Origin: Pseudomonas cedrina subsp. cedrina
GTDB lineage: Bacteria; Pseudomonadota; Gammaproteobacteria; Pseudomonadales; Pseudomonadaceae
NCBI RefSeq assembly: GCF_001983175.1
Contig: NZ_MNPW01000018.1
Location: 1 to 64,000 of the forward strand
Reading direction: 5' to 3'
Length of the DNA: 64,000 nucleotides
The position numbers were made by a program, and so were the translations under genes. Each line of letters opens with the position of its first letter. Position 1 is the first letter of the stretch. Positions 7,910 through 15,917 of this stretch are shown here, piece by piece. The notes below the pieces were generated by a model that made no database searches, was not told the origin of the DNA, and was given only the letters and a program-made list of their open reading frames with translations.

Positions 7910-8785
7910 ATGTTCGCCGGATTTCAAAAAGGCCAGTGCCACGTCAATGGCGTCAGCATCAGTTACCGCAAAGGCGGTACAGGTCCCGGTCTGCTCCTGC
8001 TGCACGGGCACCCGCAAACCCACATCATCTGGCACAAAGTCGCCGAACAACTGGCTGAACACTTCACCGTGGTGGCAGCCGACCTGCGCGGCTATGGCGA
8101 TAGCAGCAGGCCGCCCGCCAATGACCACCACACAAACTATTCAAAGCGGGAGATGGCCCGCGACGGCGTCGAACTGATGAAGGCCTTGGGCTTCGAGCAG
8201 TTCTCTGTCCTGGCTCACGACCGTGGCGCCCGGGTGGCCCATCGCCTGGCCCTGGACCACCCGGGCGCAGTGCAACGTATGGTGTTGCTGGATATTGCCC
8301 CCACCCTGTCGATGTATGCGCAAACCGACGAAGCCTTTGCCCGCGCTTACTGGCACTGGTTCTTCCTGATCCGCCCGGCGCCGCTGCCGGAAGCCTTGAT
8401 AGAAGGTAACCCTGAGCTGTACCTGCGCAGCGTGATGGGCAGTCGCAGCGCCGGGCTCAAGCCGTTCACCGATGAGGCCTTCGCCGAATACCTGCGTTGC
8501 CTGAAACTGCCGGGCAGCGCCACCGGTATCTGTGAGGACTACCGCGCCGCTGCCGGAATCGACCTTCAACACGACCAGGCGGACATCGACGCCGGCCATC
8601 ACCTGAGCCTGCCGTTGCTGGTTATGTGGGGCGCCGAAGGCACCGTAGGCCGCTGTTTCGAGCCGCTCAAGGAATGGCAGAAAGTCGCCACCGACGTGCG
8701 CGGCAAGGCCCTGCCGGCCGGCCACTACATTGCCGAAGAAGCCCCCGAGTTGCTGCTTGGCGAAGTCCTGGCCTTCCTTCGCTGA
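7910..8785 (+). CDS. Alpha/beta hydrolase, haloacetate (fluoroacetate) dehalogenase-like
   Basis: The 291-residue product aligns by motif and by residue number with fluoroacetate dehalogenase as I remember it: nucleophile Asp104 and carboxylate-binding Arg105 and Arg108 (AHDRGAR), Asp128 (VLLDIAP), halide-pocket His149-Trp150 (YWHW), Tyr211, and catalytic His272 (AGHYIAEE). The aspartate nucleophile in place of serine marks a dehalogenase or epoxide-hydrolase-type mechanism. The oxyanion motif HGHPQT is at 32-37. ATG 7910 has AAGGA nine bases upstream, so the longer reading frame from 7664 is not used. It lies just downstream of soxR on the same strand. Substrate is inferred from residues. 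Confidence 0.82.
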   Translation: MFAGFQKGQCHVNGVSISYRKGGTGPGLLLLHGHPQTHIIWHKVAEQLAEHFTVVAADLRGYGDSSRPPANDHHTNYSKREMARDGVELMKALGFEQFSVLAHDRGARVAHRLALDHPGAVQRMVLLDIAPTLSMYAQTDEAFARAYWHWFFLIRPAPLPEALIEGNPELYLRSVMGSRSAGLKPFTDEAFAEYLRCLKLPGSATGICEDYRAAAGIDLQHDQADIDAGHHLSLPLLVMWGAEGTVGRCFEPLKEWQKVATDVRGKALPAGHYIAEEAPELLLGEVLAFLR

Positions 8786-8865
8786 GCCCGAATACGCCCA
8801 GGCGCGCCGGAAGGCACGCCGATCCGGTGCTATTCTGGCGGCTTATGCCGCCACGCCTGTTTCTG

Positions 8866-9475
8866 ATGACTCACAAGAAAGATACCGTGCCCCTACCCGA
8901 AGACCTGCGGGTGTTCCTGACCGTGATCCGCAAGGCCGGCTTCGCAGCGGCCGCCGATGAACTCGGCTTGTCGCCGGCATATGTCAGCAAGCGCATCCAG
9001 ATCCTCGAAACCACCCTGGCCACCCGCTTGTTGCACCGCACCAGTCGGCGCATCGCACTGACCGAAGACGGCGAACGGGTGCAGCGCTGGGCGGTGCGTA
9101 TCCTGGAAGATTTCCAACAACTCTCGGATGAGCTCAGCGACGCCCATGCCAGCCCGCGCGGGCGCTTGCACCTGTGCAGCAGCTTCGGTTTCGGACGCAA
9201 CCATGTGGCCCCCGCCGTGTCGTTACTGGCGCAACAGTATCCGGGCCTGGAAATCCGCCTGGACCTGTTCGACCGTGTGGTGGATATCGTCAGCGAAGGC
9301 TTCGATCTGGAGATCCGCGTGGGCGACGGAACAAGGCAAGCTGGTTCAGGTGCTGCATGGTTATATTCAGAGCGCCAACGTGTGGGCGGTGTACCCGACA
9401 CAGTTGGCGTATTCCGGAAAGCTGAGGGCGTGTGTGGAGTTTTTGCAGGAGCATTTCAAGGGATTGTCGATCTAG
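8866..9475 (+). pseudogene. LysR-family regulator, disrupted by internal deletion
   Basis: The first 150 codons encode a normal LysR N-terminus: a winged helix (EDLRVFLTVIRKAGFAAAA) and the start of the effector domain up to IRVGDG. At about 9327-9335 the frame breaks and jumps to the family's C-terminal end in another frame (QGKLVQVLHGY onward, stop at 9475). Roughly 100 codons of the effector domain are missing, so a deletion removed the middle and shifted the frame. The product would have no working sensor domain. It converges on a second damaged gene, the leuC-leuD remnant. Confidence 0.85.
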
Positions 9476-9503
9476 CCTCGCTCCCGATTTGAAACGGGTT
9501 CCA

Positions 9504-9594
9504 ATGTGGGAGCTGGCTTGCCTGCGAAAGCGGTGTGTCAGCTTGCTCATCTTTCACTGATGCACCGCCTTCGCAGGCAAGCCAGCTCCCACAA
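9504..9594. repeat. REPIN, family A (paired REP palindromes)
   Basis: Two inverted copies of a REP unit (TGTGGGAGCTGGCTTGCCTG and its complement) enclose a short spacer, giving an 80-90-bp hairpin. Such elements are non-autonomous and mobilised by RAYT transposases. It lies between two convergent pseudogenes. Confidence 0.85.
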
Positions 9595-9608
9595 TTTGAA
9601 CCGCAGTG

Positions 9609-10431
9609 TCAGCTGAGCCAGGGGTTAACCTGGAGGTGCTGGCGTTCGAACGCTTTGATCTGCTCGCTGCGCTGCAACGTGCTGCCAATAGCGTCCAAGC
9701 CAAGCAACAGCGCGGTCTTGCGCAAGGTGTCAATCTGGAACGGGGGATCACCTGACCTTCGGTCAAATGAATCTGCTGGGCTTCAAGGTCGACACTGATC
9801 TGCGCCTGCTCAGCCTGGCTGACGGTCTTGCCCAACTGCTGCAGCACCGACTCGTCCAAGGAGATCAACAACACCCCGTTTCGTTGGCAGTTGTCATAGA
9901 AAATCCCGGCGAAACTGCTGCCGATCAACGCGCGGATGCCCATCTGCTTCAAGCCCCACACCGCGTGCTCACGTCGATTTCCGAAGTACCAATGCCAAAA
10001 CCAAAGGCCCCGAGGGCGCCGTAGGTGGTGGTGTGGCTGTCGCCGGCGGCGATCACCATGCCCGGCAGGATAAAGCCCTGTTCCGGCGCGATCACATGCT
10101 CAATGCCTTGACGCTTGTTGAGGATATCCAGCAGCTCGATGCCGAAGTCCCGGCAGTTCTCGGCCAGGTATGACACTTGCCGCGCCCCACCGGCATCGGG
10201 CATGGCCGCAATACGCTTGGGCGTGGTGGGGTTCACATGGTCAACCACGGCCAACGCCGTACCCGGTCGCCACACGTTGCGCCCGGCCTCACGCAAACCG
10301 CTGAAGGCCTGGGGGCTGGTGTATTCGTTGATGACCTGGCGATCTATATAAAGCAGGACATGGCCCTGGTCATCCAGGGGACACACCGTATGGGAGTCGA
10401 TGTGTTTGTCGTAGAGGGTTCTGGCAGTCAT
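9609..10431 (-). pseudogene. leuC-leuD remnant (isopropylmalate isomerase) fused by deletion
   Basis: Reading leftwards from ATG 10431, about 160 codons match the N-terminus of LeuC (MTARTLYDKHIDSHTV, later AAGDSHTTTYGALGAFG). At about 9972-9976 the sequence jumps into the middle of LeuD (REHAVWGLKQMGIRALIGSS) in a different frame. A second frameshift near 9745 precedes the LeuD C-terminus (LRKTALLLGLDA, stop at 9609-9611). About two thirds of LeuC and the first part of LeuD are gone. Neither iron-sulfur ligands nor a complete subunit remain, so it cannot be active; a functional leuCD must exist elsewhere. Confidence 0.9.
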
Positions 10432-10719
10432 CTTTGCTGGACTCACTTATGTAGGCGCTCGCTCAACGGTATGAGCCCATCCTACGCAGCGCCCAGGCGC
10501 CATCAATGGCGCTTGAGTGTTGGCTTGGAACATGTTTCGTGTTCGATCGAGGCGTTAAAGCGCCCCGAATGTGAAGCTGAAACATTTTCTTTCATATCTG
10601 GGTTAGGGATTTCTCATTCTCATCCGTCTTAACTTAGATACAGCCCGTCGCGTCAGCAAAAGCTACGACTGGCCTTTTCGGGCCTGCACTGCCCTCCTCC
10701 GATCAAGACCCTCATTCAC
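10432..10719. other. Intergenic region upstream of the metal-uptake operon
   Basis: No gene is apparent. Near 10609-10625 the complement reads GATGAGAATGAGAAAT, a weak resemblance to repeated Fur/Zur-type hexamers. I could not find a clear Zur palindrome. The operon promoter is presumably here. Confidence 0.35.
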
Positions 10720-11922
10720 ATGTCGAAGAAGTCACGCTCCAAACTCTGGTTTCTCGTCCATAGCTGGCTGGCATTGCCCATCTGGTTCTTCGTACTGATC
10801 GTCTGCGTCACCGGCACCCTCGCGGTCGTCAGCCAGGAGATCGTCTGGCTGGCCAACCCGGATATCCGTGCGAGCAAACCGACGCAGGATGCCGAACCGC
10901 TGAGCTACGACCAGGTGATCGCCGCCATCAAGCGCGATGAACCCCAGGTGTTCGTCCAGTCGATCAGCCGTCCCGACGAGTCCCATTTCGCCCTCAGTGT
11001 CGACCTCAGCTACCCCGACGGGCGTTCCGTCGAGGTCTACGTCAACCCCTACACCGGGGCGATCCAGGGCATCAGCCCGTCATTCGACTTCAAGGCATTT
11101 ACCCGCGCCCTGCACGGCTGGTGGCTGGTGCCCTTCACCAATGGCTACAGCTGGGGCTGGTACCTGGTGTCGGCGCTCGGCATTCCACTGCTGGCGTCGC
11201 TGGTGACCGGGCTGGTGGTGTACAAGCGTTTCTGGAAGGGCTTCCTGCGCCCCACATTGCGTGTGCGCCATGGCGCGCGGATCTTCTGGGGCGACTTCCA
11301 CCGTTTGAGCGGCATCTGGTCGATCTGGTTTATCGCGGTGATTTCCGTCACCGGCATCTGGTTCCTGATCCGGGCGATCCTGGGCGACAACCAGATCTCG
11401 ATTTCAACCGAACCCGTCATCCCGGTGATTGCCCGGGAGAAGGTGCCCCTGTCGGCGCCGGGCGTGCCGGCGCCGATGATTGCGGTGGACGAGGCCATCA
11501 GGATCGCCACCCAGCGCATCCCGGGGCTGGAGGCGAGTTTCATCAGTCTGCCGCTCAACGCCTACAGCCACCTGCAGATCGGCGGGCGGGGCTGGTACCC
11601 CTTGATGTTCCAGACCGCGCAGATCAACCCGTATGACGGGGAGGTCGCCGCGGCGCACTTGCTGTCCGACCGTTCGAAGCTGGAATTCGTCACCGAATCC
11701 ATGCGCCCACTGCACACCGGCGACTTTGGCGGGCTGTGGATCAAGCTGATCTGGGCGTTCTTCGGGCTGATCATGAGCATGATGGTGTTGAGCGGCCTGC
11801 TGATCTGGACCAAGCGCACCGCACTGGCCACGCTCAACGCCTTCAAGCGCGAAACCAAGGCACAACATGCGCTGGCGCCCATCCCGGCGATGCGGGCAGA
11901 AACCTCGGAGGCCAACCCATGA
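10720..11922 (+). CDS. PepSY-domain membrane protein (PepSY_TM family)
   Basis: The 400-residue inner-membrane protein has four hydrophobic segments (about 10-35, 140-170, 200-220 and 340-365) around large periplasmic PepSY modules, with conserved HSWLALPIW, ALHGWW and DFHRLSGIWS motifs. Membrane PepSY proteins often sit with siderophore or metal uptake genes, and some act as haem-dependent metal reductases; histidines in the membrane segments would suit haem. It opens an operon of eight same-strand genes with overlapping ends. A role in reducing or releasing the metal in the periplasm is inference. Confidence 0.8.
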   Translation: MSKKSRSKLWFLVHSWLALPIWFFVLIVCVTGTLAVVSQEIVWLANPDIRASKPTQDAEPLSYDQVIAAIKRDEPQVFVQSISRPDESHFALSVDLSYPDGRSVEVYVNPYTGAIQGISPSFDFKAFTRALHGWWLVPFTNGYSWGWYLVSALGIPLLASLVTGLVVYKRFWKGFLRPTLRVRHGARIFWGDFHRLSGIWSIWFIAVISVTGIWFLIRAILGDNQISISTEPVIPVIAREKVPLSAPGVPAPMIAVDEAIRIATQRIPGLEASFISLPLNAYSHLQIGGRGWYPLMFQTAQINPYDGEVAAAHLLSDRSKLEFVTESMRPLHTGDFGGLWIKLIWAFFGLIMSMMVLSGLLIWTKRTALATLNAFKRETKAQHALAPIPAMRAETSEANP

Positions 11923-12455
11923 GCAAGGCCGCTGCTGCAAAGCCTTCGCCGTTGCGGGCGTTCTGGCTGAAATGGCGTTTTCACATCAATGTACTGTTGC
12001 TGCTGGTCCCCCTGGGCTTCATGCCCAAGTACTTCGCCGATGCCGCGCTGTTTCGTGGCGATACCGGCATCGGCGAGCGCGTGGCCGGCCAGGTGCAGGT
12101 CGGGCCCTGGAGCCTGACCCTCGCGGAATTTCGCAATGAAGGCCCGCGCCCCGATCCGGCCGGCCCGATGAAGTTTTTCAACGCGGCCCTGTGCGACACC
12201 TGTGCCGACCAGGTCAAGGCCACCTATCTGCGCATTGGCAAGCCACGCAGCCTGCGCGCCGCCGGGGTGATCTTCTTCGGCACGCCATACCGCATGGGCG
12301 CGGGCCTGCCGATCTCGGAACGCACGCCGGCCGACGCCGAACTGTGGGTGACCATGGAAGGCTGGGACGGCGCCATGCACCAGGGTTCCATCCCGTTGAG
12401 CCAGGCCTCGCCTGCCACTATTGCCTGGCTGAACAAGCAAGGAGTTAAACCATGA
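11919..12455 (+). CDS. Membrane-anchored protein of the metal-uptake operon, unknown
   Basis: The 178-residue product has one N-terminal membrane segment (about 22-42), then a periplasmic domain with a CDTC motif near residue 91. Its start overlaps the stop of the PepSY gene by four bases, so the two are probably translationally coupled. I do not recognise a named family with confidence. The CxxC pair and the neighbours suggest metal handling or thiol redox in the periplasm, but this is inference. Confidence 0.65.
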   Translation: MSKAAAAKPSPLRAFWLKWRFHINVLLLLVPLGFMPKYFADAALFRGDTGIGERVAGQVQVGPWSLTLAEFRNEGPRPDPAGPMKFFNAALCDTCADQVKATYLRIGKPRSLRAAGVIFFGTPYRMGAGLPISERTPADAELWVTMEGWDGAMHQGSIPLSQASPATIAWLNKQGVKP

Positions 12456-12781
12456 CGTTGATGCGCCTGACCCGCGCCGCGGCCGTACTACTGATCGGCA
12501 CCGGCTTCAGTACCGTCGCCCTCGCCCACAACCCGATGTGCGAGTGCAAGGAAATCCCCGGCGAGCAGATCCAGTGCAAAGGCGGCTTCTCCGACGGCAG
12601 CGGTGCCCCCGGCGTGACCCTGGACGTGATCGGCTACGACGAAACCATCCTGGTGCCCGGCAAGCTTGGCGAGGATTCGACGCTGACGTTCAAGAAACCG
12701 TCCGCCGAATTCTACGTGCTGTTCGATGCAGGCCCCGGCCACGTTGTGGAAATCGACCAAGCGGATATCCAGCCGCAATGA
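12452..12781 (+). CDS. Small secreted protein with predicted N-terminal His after cleavage
   Basis: The 109-residue product has a clear Sec signal peptide ending in VALA. Predicted cleavage leaves a mature protein beginning HNPMCECKE, so a free N-terminal histidine is followed closely by a Cys-X-Cys pair, with another cysteine further on (QCKGG). The rest looks like a small beta-sandwich (VTLDVIGYDETI, AEFYVLFDAG). This constellation could bind a metal ion. The gene overlaps its neighbours by four bases on both sides and has an AAGGAG site. Function is inferred from context only. Confidence 0.68.
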   Translation: MTLMRLTRAAAVLLIGTGFSTVALAHNPMCECKEIPGEQIQCKGGFSDGSGAPGVTLDVIGYDETILVPGKLGEDSTLTFKKPSAEFYVLFDAGPGHVVEIDQADIQPQ

Positions 12782-13338
12782 CGACCACCCAGGTTGTACG
12801 CCCCGCCGGTGCCGGTCACGAAACCCTCTACGTACTGCTCCTGTGCCTGATCATCCTGGCGGTGGCCGGCACGGTGGTGGCCCTGCACGGAGAAACCCGG
12901 AAAGTCGCGGCCGTGCCCAGTCACCAACTGGACGCCCGGCGTGACCTGAGCGCCTCCGAGCAAGGCATTTACGCCGACCTGCGCGTGACCCTGGATGAAA
13001 TCCAGCTGTTGCAGCAGGAGCAAAGCGCGCTGCCAACCCCTGCGCAACTGGCCGAGGAAGGCTTCGCGCCGTTTGCCCAGGACGCCAGTTCGGTCAGCCG
13101 TGGCGATCATCGCTGGCAACTGCTGGCGCCTTCCGCCTACCTGGGCTTGAGCCAGGCGCCCGCCACCAGTGGCTCGCTGCTCATGCGCGTGCACGGTGCC
13201 GAGCCGGATATCTGGCTCAATCGCCAGGCCAACCTGGCCGCCCCCTCCGACCTCTCTGACCAGGCGCTGATCGCAGCCGGCTGGCGGCAGGTGGTCGCGC
13301 AATTCGATGCCGGCGTCACCCGCCAGCACCGTCACTGA
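12778..13338 (+). CDS. Single-span membrane protein, DUF6162-like
   Basis: The 186-residue product has one N-terminal membrane helix (about 18-36) and a periplasmic part with a short coiled-coil-like stretch (LRVTLDEIQLLQQEQ) and a C-terminus ending RQHRH. I recall this family beside zinc/manganese ABC transporters in Pseudomonas, but no biochemical role is known to me. The start codon overlaps the stop of the preceding gene (ATGA), in keeping with one transcript. Confidence 0.65.
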   Translation: MTTTQVVRPAGAGHETLYVLLLCLIILAVAGTVVALHGETRKVAAVPSHQLDARRDLSASEQGIYADLRVTLDEIQLLQQEQSALPTPAQLAEEGFAPFAQDASSVSRGDHRWQLLAPSAYLGLSQAPATSGSLLMRVHGAEPDIWLNRQANLAAPSDLSDQALIAAGWRQVVAQFDAGVTRQHRH

Positions 13339-13357
13339 ACGAGAAGACCGATTGCCC

Positions 13358-14278
13358 ATGTCTATTTCATCTCCCCTGTTGCGCCTGTTGCTGGTTGGCC
13401 TGTTCAGCCTGATGCTCGCTCCCCTGGCCAATGCCGAAGAGGCCAAACGCCTGCGCATCGGCATTACCCTGCACCCTTATTACAGCTACGTGGCCAATAT
13501 CGTCGGCGACAAGGCTGAAGTGGTGCCGCTGATTCCGGCCGGTTTCAACCCGCATGCCTACGAGCCGCGCGCCGAAGACATCAAGCGCATCGGCACCCTG
13601 GACGTGATCGTGCTCAACGGCGTCGGCCATGACGATTTCGCCGACCGCATGATCGCCACCAGCGAACGCCCGGATATCCCGGTCATCGAGGCCAACGCCA
13701 ATGTGCCGCTGCTGGCCGCCACCGGTAATGCCGCGCGCGGCGCGGGCAAGGTAGTCAACCCGCATACGTTCCTGTCGATCAGCGCATCGATTGCCCAGGT
13801 CAACAACATCGCCCGCGAACTGGGCAAGCTCGACCCGGACAACGCCAAGACCTACACCCAGAACGCCCGCGCCTATGGCAAACGCCTGCGCCAGATGCGC
13901 GCCGATGCCCTGGCCAAGTTGACCAGCGCCCCCAACCCGGACCTGCGCGTGGCCACGGTGCACGCGGCCTACGACTACCTGCTGCGTGAATTCGGCCTGG
14001 AGGTTACCGCCGTGGTCGAACCGGCCCACGGGATCGAGCCCAGCCCCAGCCAGTTGAAGAAAACCATCGACGAGCTGCGCGCCCTGGACGTCAAGGTGAT
14101 CTTCTCGGAGATGGATTTCCCATCCACCTATGTCGATACCATCCAGCGTGAGTCCGGGGTCAAGCTGTACCCGCTGTCGCATATTTCCTACGGCGAATAC
14201 AGCGCCGAAAAATACGAAGTGGAAATGACCGGCAACCTCAACACCGTGGTACGCGCAATACAGGAGTCGGGAGCATGA
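13358..14278 (+). CDS. Metal ABC transporter substrate-binding protein (ZnuA/cluster A-I)
   Basis: Periplasmic binding protein for a first-row metal, probably Zn(II) or Mn(II). The 306-residue product has a signal peptide ending PLANAEE, then the family pattern with three ligand histidines (FNPHAYEPR, VNPHTFL, ATVHAAYDYL) and an acidic ligand in the C-terminal lobe (FSEMDFPS). The His-rich loop typical of ZnuA is absent, so metal choice cannot be told from sequence. ATG 13358 is selected because it gives a proper signal peptide. Its stop overlaps the start of the ATPase gene. Confidence 0.85.
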   Translation: MSISSPLLRLLLVGLFSLMLAPLANAEEAKRLRIGITLHPYYSYVANIVGDKAEVVPLIPAGFNPHAYEPRAEDIKRIGTLDVIVLNGVGHDDFADRMIATSERPDIPVIEANANVPLLAATGNAARGAGKVVNPHTFLSISASIAQVNNIARELGKLDPDNAKTYTQNARAYGKRLRQMRADALAKLTSAPNPDLRVATVHAAYDYLLREFGLEVTAVVEPAHGIEPSPSQLKKTIDELRALDVKVIFSEMDFPSTYVDTIQRESGVKLYPLSHISYGEYSAEKYEVEMTGNLNTVVRAIQESGA

Positions 14279-15021
14279 CGGCGGCGCAGCACCTGAATGC
14301 GGTCAGCGTCGGCCCGACCCTGGACTTCGATAACGTATCGCTGACCCTGGGTCGCACGGTGATCCTCGACCAGGTGAACTTTCAGGTACAGCCGGGCAGC
14401 ATCCATGCGCTGGTGGGCCCCAACGGTGGCGGTAAAAGCTCGCTGATCAAGACGCTGCTGGGGCAAACGCCGCATCAGGGACGGCTGAGCCTGCATTGGC
14501 CAACCACGCCCGGCACCATCGGTTATGTGCCCCAGGCCCTGGAATTCGACCGGGGCTTGCCGATGACCGTCGATGACTTCATGGCTGCCATGTGCCAGCG
14601 GCGTCCGGCGTTTCTTGGCCTGTCCAGGCATTACGCCGGCGCGATCGGTGAGGCGCTGGAGCGCGTTGGCATGCAGGAAAAACGCAAGCGGCGCATGGGC
14701 GCTCTGTCCGGCGGTGAACGCCAGCGCGTGCTGCTGGCTCAGGGGCTGATCCCGGCGCCGCAGTTGCTGGTGCTGGATGAGCCGATGTCGGCGCTGGACG
14801 AAGCCGGTATCCAGGTGTTCGAACGCTTGCTGAGTGACTGGCGACTGGCCGGGATCACCGTATTGTGGATCGAGCACGACCTGGAAGCCGTGGGCCGCCT
14901 GGCCGACCGCGTCACGGGCCTGAACCGCCGCGTGCTGTTCGATGCCATGCCCAAAGACGCGCTGACGCCGGATCGTCTGCTGACGTTGTTCTCCACCCAC
15001 CCTCGGAGCCCGGCGCAATGA
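14275..15021 (+). CDS. Metal ABC transporter ATP-binding protein (ZnuC-like)
   Basis: Cytoplasmic ATPase subunit of the operon's metal importer. The 248-residue product has Walker A GPNGGGKSS (about 43-51), Q-loop VPQALEFD, signature LSGGERQR, Walker B LLVLDEPMSALDE and the switch histidine in WIEHD. It overlaps both neighbours by four bases, as expected for a coupled ABC cassette. Confidence 0.88.
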   Translation: MTAAQHLNAVSVGPTLDFDNVSLTLGRTVILDQVNFQVQPGSIHALVGPNGGGKSSLIKTLLGQTPHQGRLSLHWPTTPGTIGYVPQALEFDRGLPMTVDDFMAAMCQRRPAFLGLSRHYAGAIGEALERVGMQEKRKRRMGALSGGERQRVLLAQGLIPAPQLLVLDEPMSALDEAGIQVFERLLSDWRLAGITVLWIEHDLEAVGRLADRVTGLNRRVLFDAMPKDALTPDRLLTLFSTHPRSPAQ

Positions 15022-15917
15022 GTTATGAAGCCTTTCGCTTGATGGTCCAGGGCTGGGCCTCTTCCGGTTACCTGCCGGAGGCGCTGGCCTATGGTTTCGT
15101 GGTCAATGCCTTGCTCGCCGGCTTGCTGATCGGCCCCGTGCTGGGCGGCTTGGGAACCCTGGTAGTGGTCAAGCGCTTCGCGTTTTTTTCCGAAGCGGTC
15201 GGCCATGCCGCGCTGACCGGCGTGGCCGTGGGCATCCTGTTGGGCGAACCCTACACCGGGCCCTATGGCAGCCTGTTCGGTTACTGCCTGCTGTTCGGCA
15301 TCCTGCTCAACTACTTGCGCAACCGCACCGGCCTGGCGCCGGACACCTTGATCGGCGTGTTCCTGTCGGTGTCGCTTGCGCTGGGGGCGAGCCTGCTGCT
15401 GATCCTGGCGGGCAAGATCAACGTGCATATCCTCGAAAACGTACTGTTTGGCTCGGTGTTGACGGTCAACGGCAACGACCTGCTGGTGCTGGCAATCGTC
15501 GGTTCGCTGGTGATGGCGCTGGCATTGCCGCTGTACAACCGCATCATGCTGGCCAGCTTCAACCCGCAACTGGCGGCGGTGCGCGGGGTGGCGGTGAAGA
15601 CCCTGGACTACCTGTTCGTGATCCTGGTGACACTGATCACCGTCGCGGCGGTCAAGGTCATCGGCGCGATCCTGGTGGGTGCATTGCTGGTGATTCCAGC
15701 CGCGGCGGCACGCCTGTTGAGCCAGTCGCTCAAAGGATTTTTCTGGGTGTCGGTGGTGATTGCAACGGTCAGTACCCTGTGTGGGATCCTGCTGCCGATC
15801 ATCTTCGACCTGCCCATCCCGTCCGGCGCCGCGATCATTCTGGTTGCCGGTATCGCCTTCGCACTGGCCGCCGTCGCGCGCGGCACGGTGCCCAGCCTCA
15901 AAGGGAATCTCGGATGA
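15018..15917 (+). CDS. Metal ABC transporter permease (ZnuB-like)
   Basis: Membrane subunit of the importer, ABC-3 family. The 299-residue product has eight or nine hydrophobic helices and family motifs FFSEAVGHAALTGVA (about 57-71) and VKVIGAILVGALLVIPAAAA (about 212-231). ATG 15018 overlaps the ATPase stop (ATGA). The longer frame from 14865 runs back into the ATPase gene and is rejected. Confidence 0.88.
   Translation: MSYEAFRLMVQGWASSGYLPEALAYGFVVNALLAGLLIGPVLGGLGTLVVVKRFAFFSEAVGHAALTGVAVGILLGEPYTGPYGSLFGYCLLFGILLNYLRNRTGLAPDTLIGVFLSVSLALGASLLLILAGKINVHILENVLFGSVLTVNGNDLLVLAIVGSLVMALALPLYNRIMLASFNPQLAAVRGVAVKTLDYLFVILVTLITVAAVKVIGAILVGALLVIPAAAARLLSQSLKGFFWVSVVIATVSTLCGILLPIIFDLPIPSGAAIILVAGIAFALAAVARGTVPSLKGNLG

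Noticed and set aside
9949..10446. Short LeuC-like open frame as a functional gene
   Set aside because: It stops at the deletion junction after about 160 of the usual 470 residues and lacks the cluster-binding cysteines; annotated as a pseudogene.
10432..10719. Zur box for the metal-uptake operon
   Set aside because: No clear Zur palindrome could be found by eye; only a weak repeat of GATGAG-type hexamers is present, so the regulator is left open.
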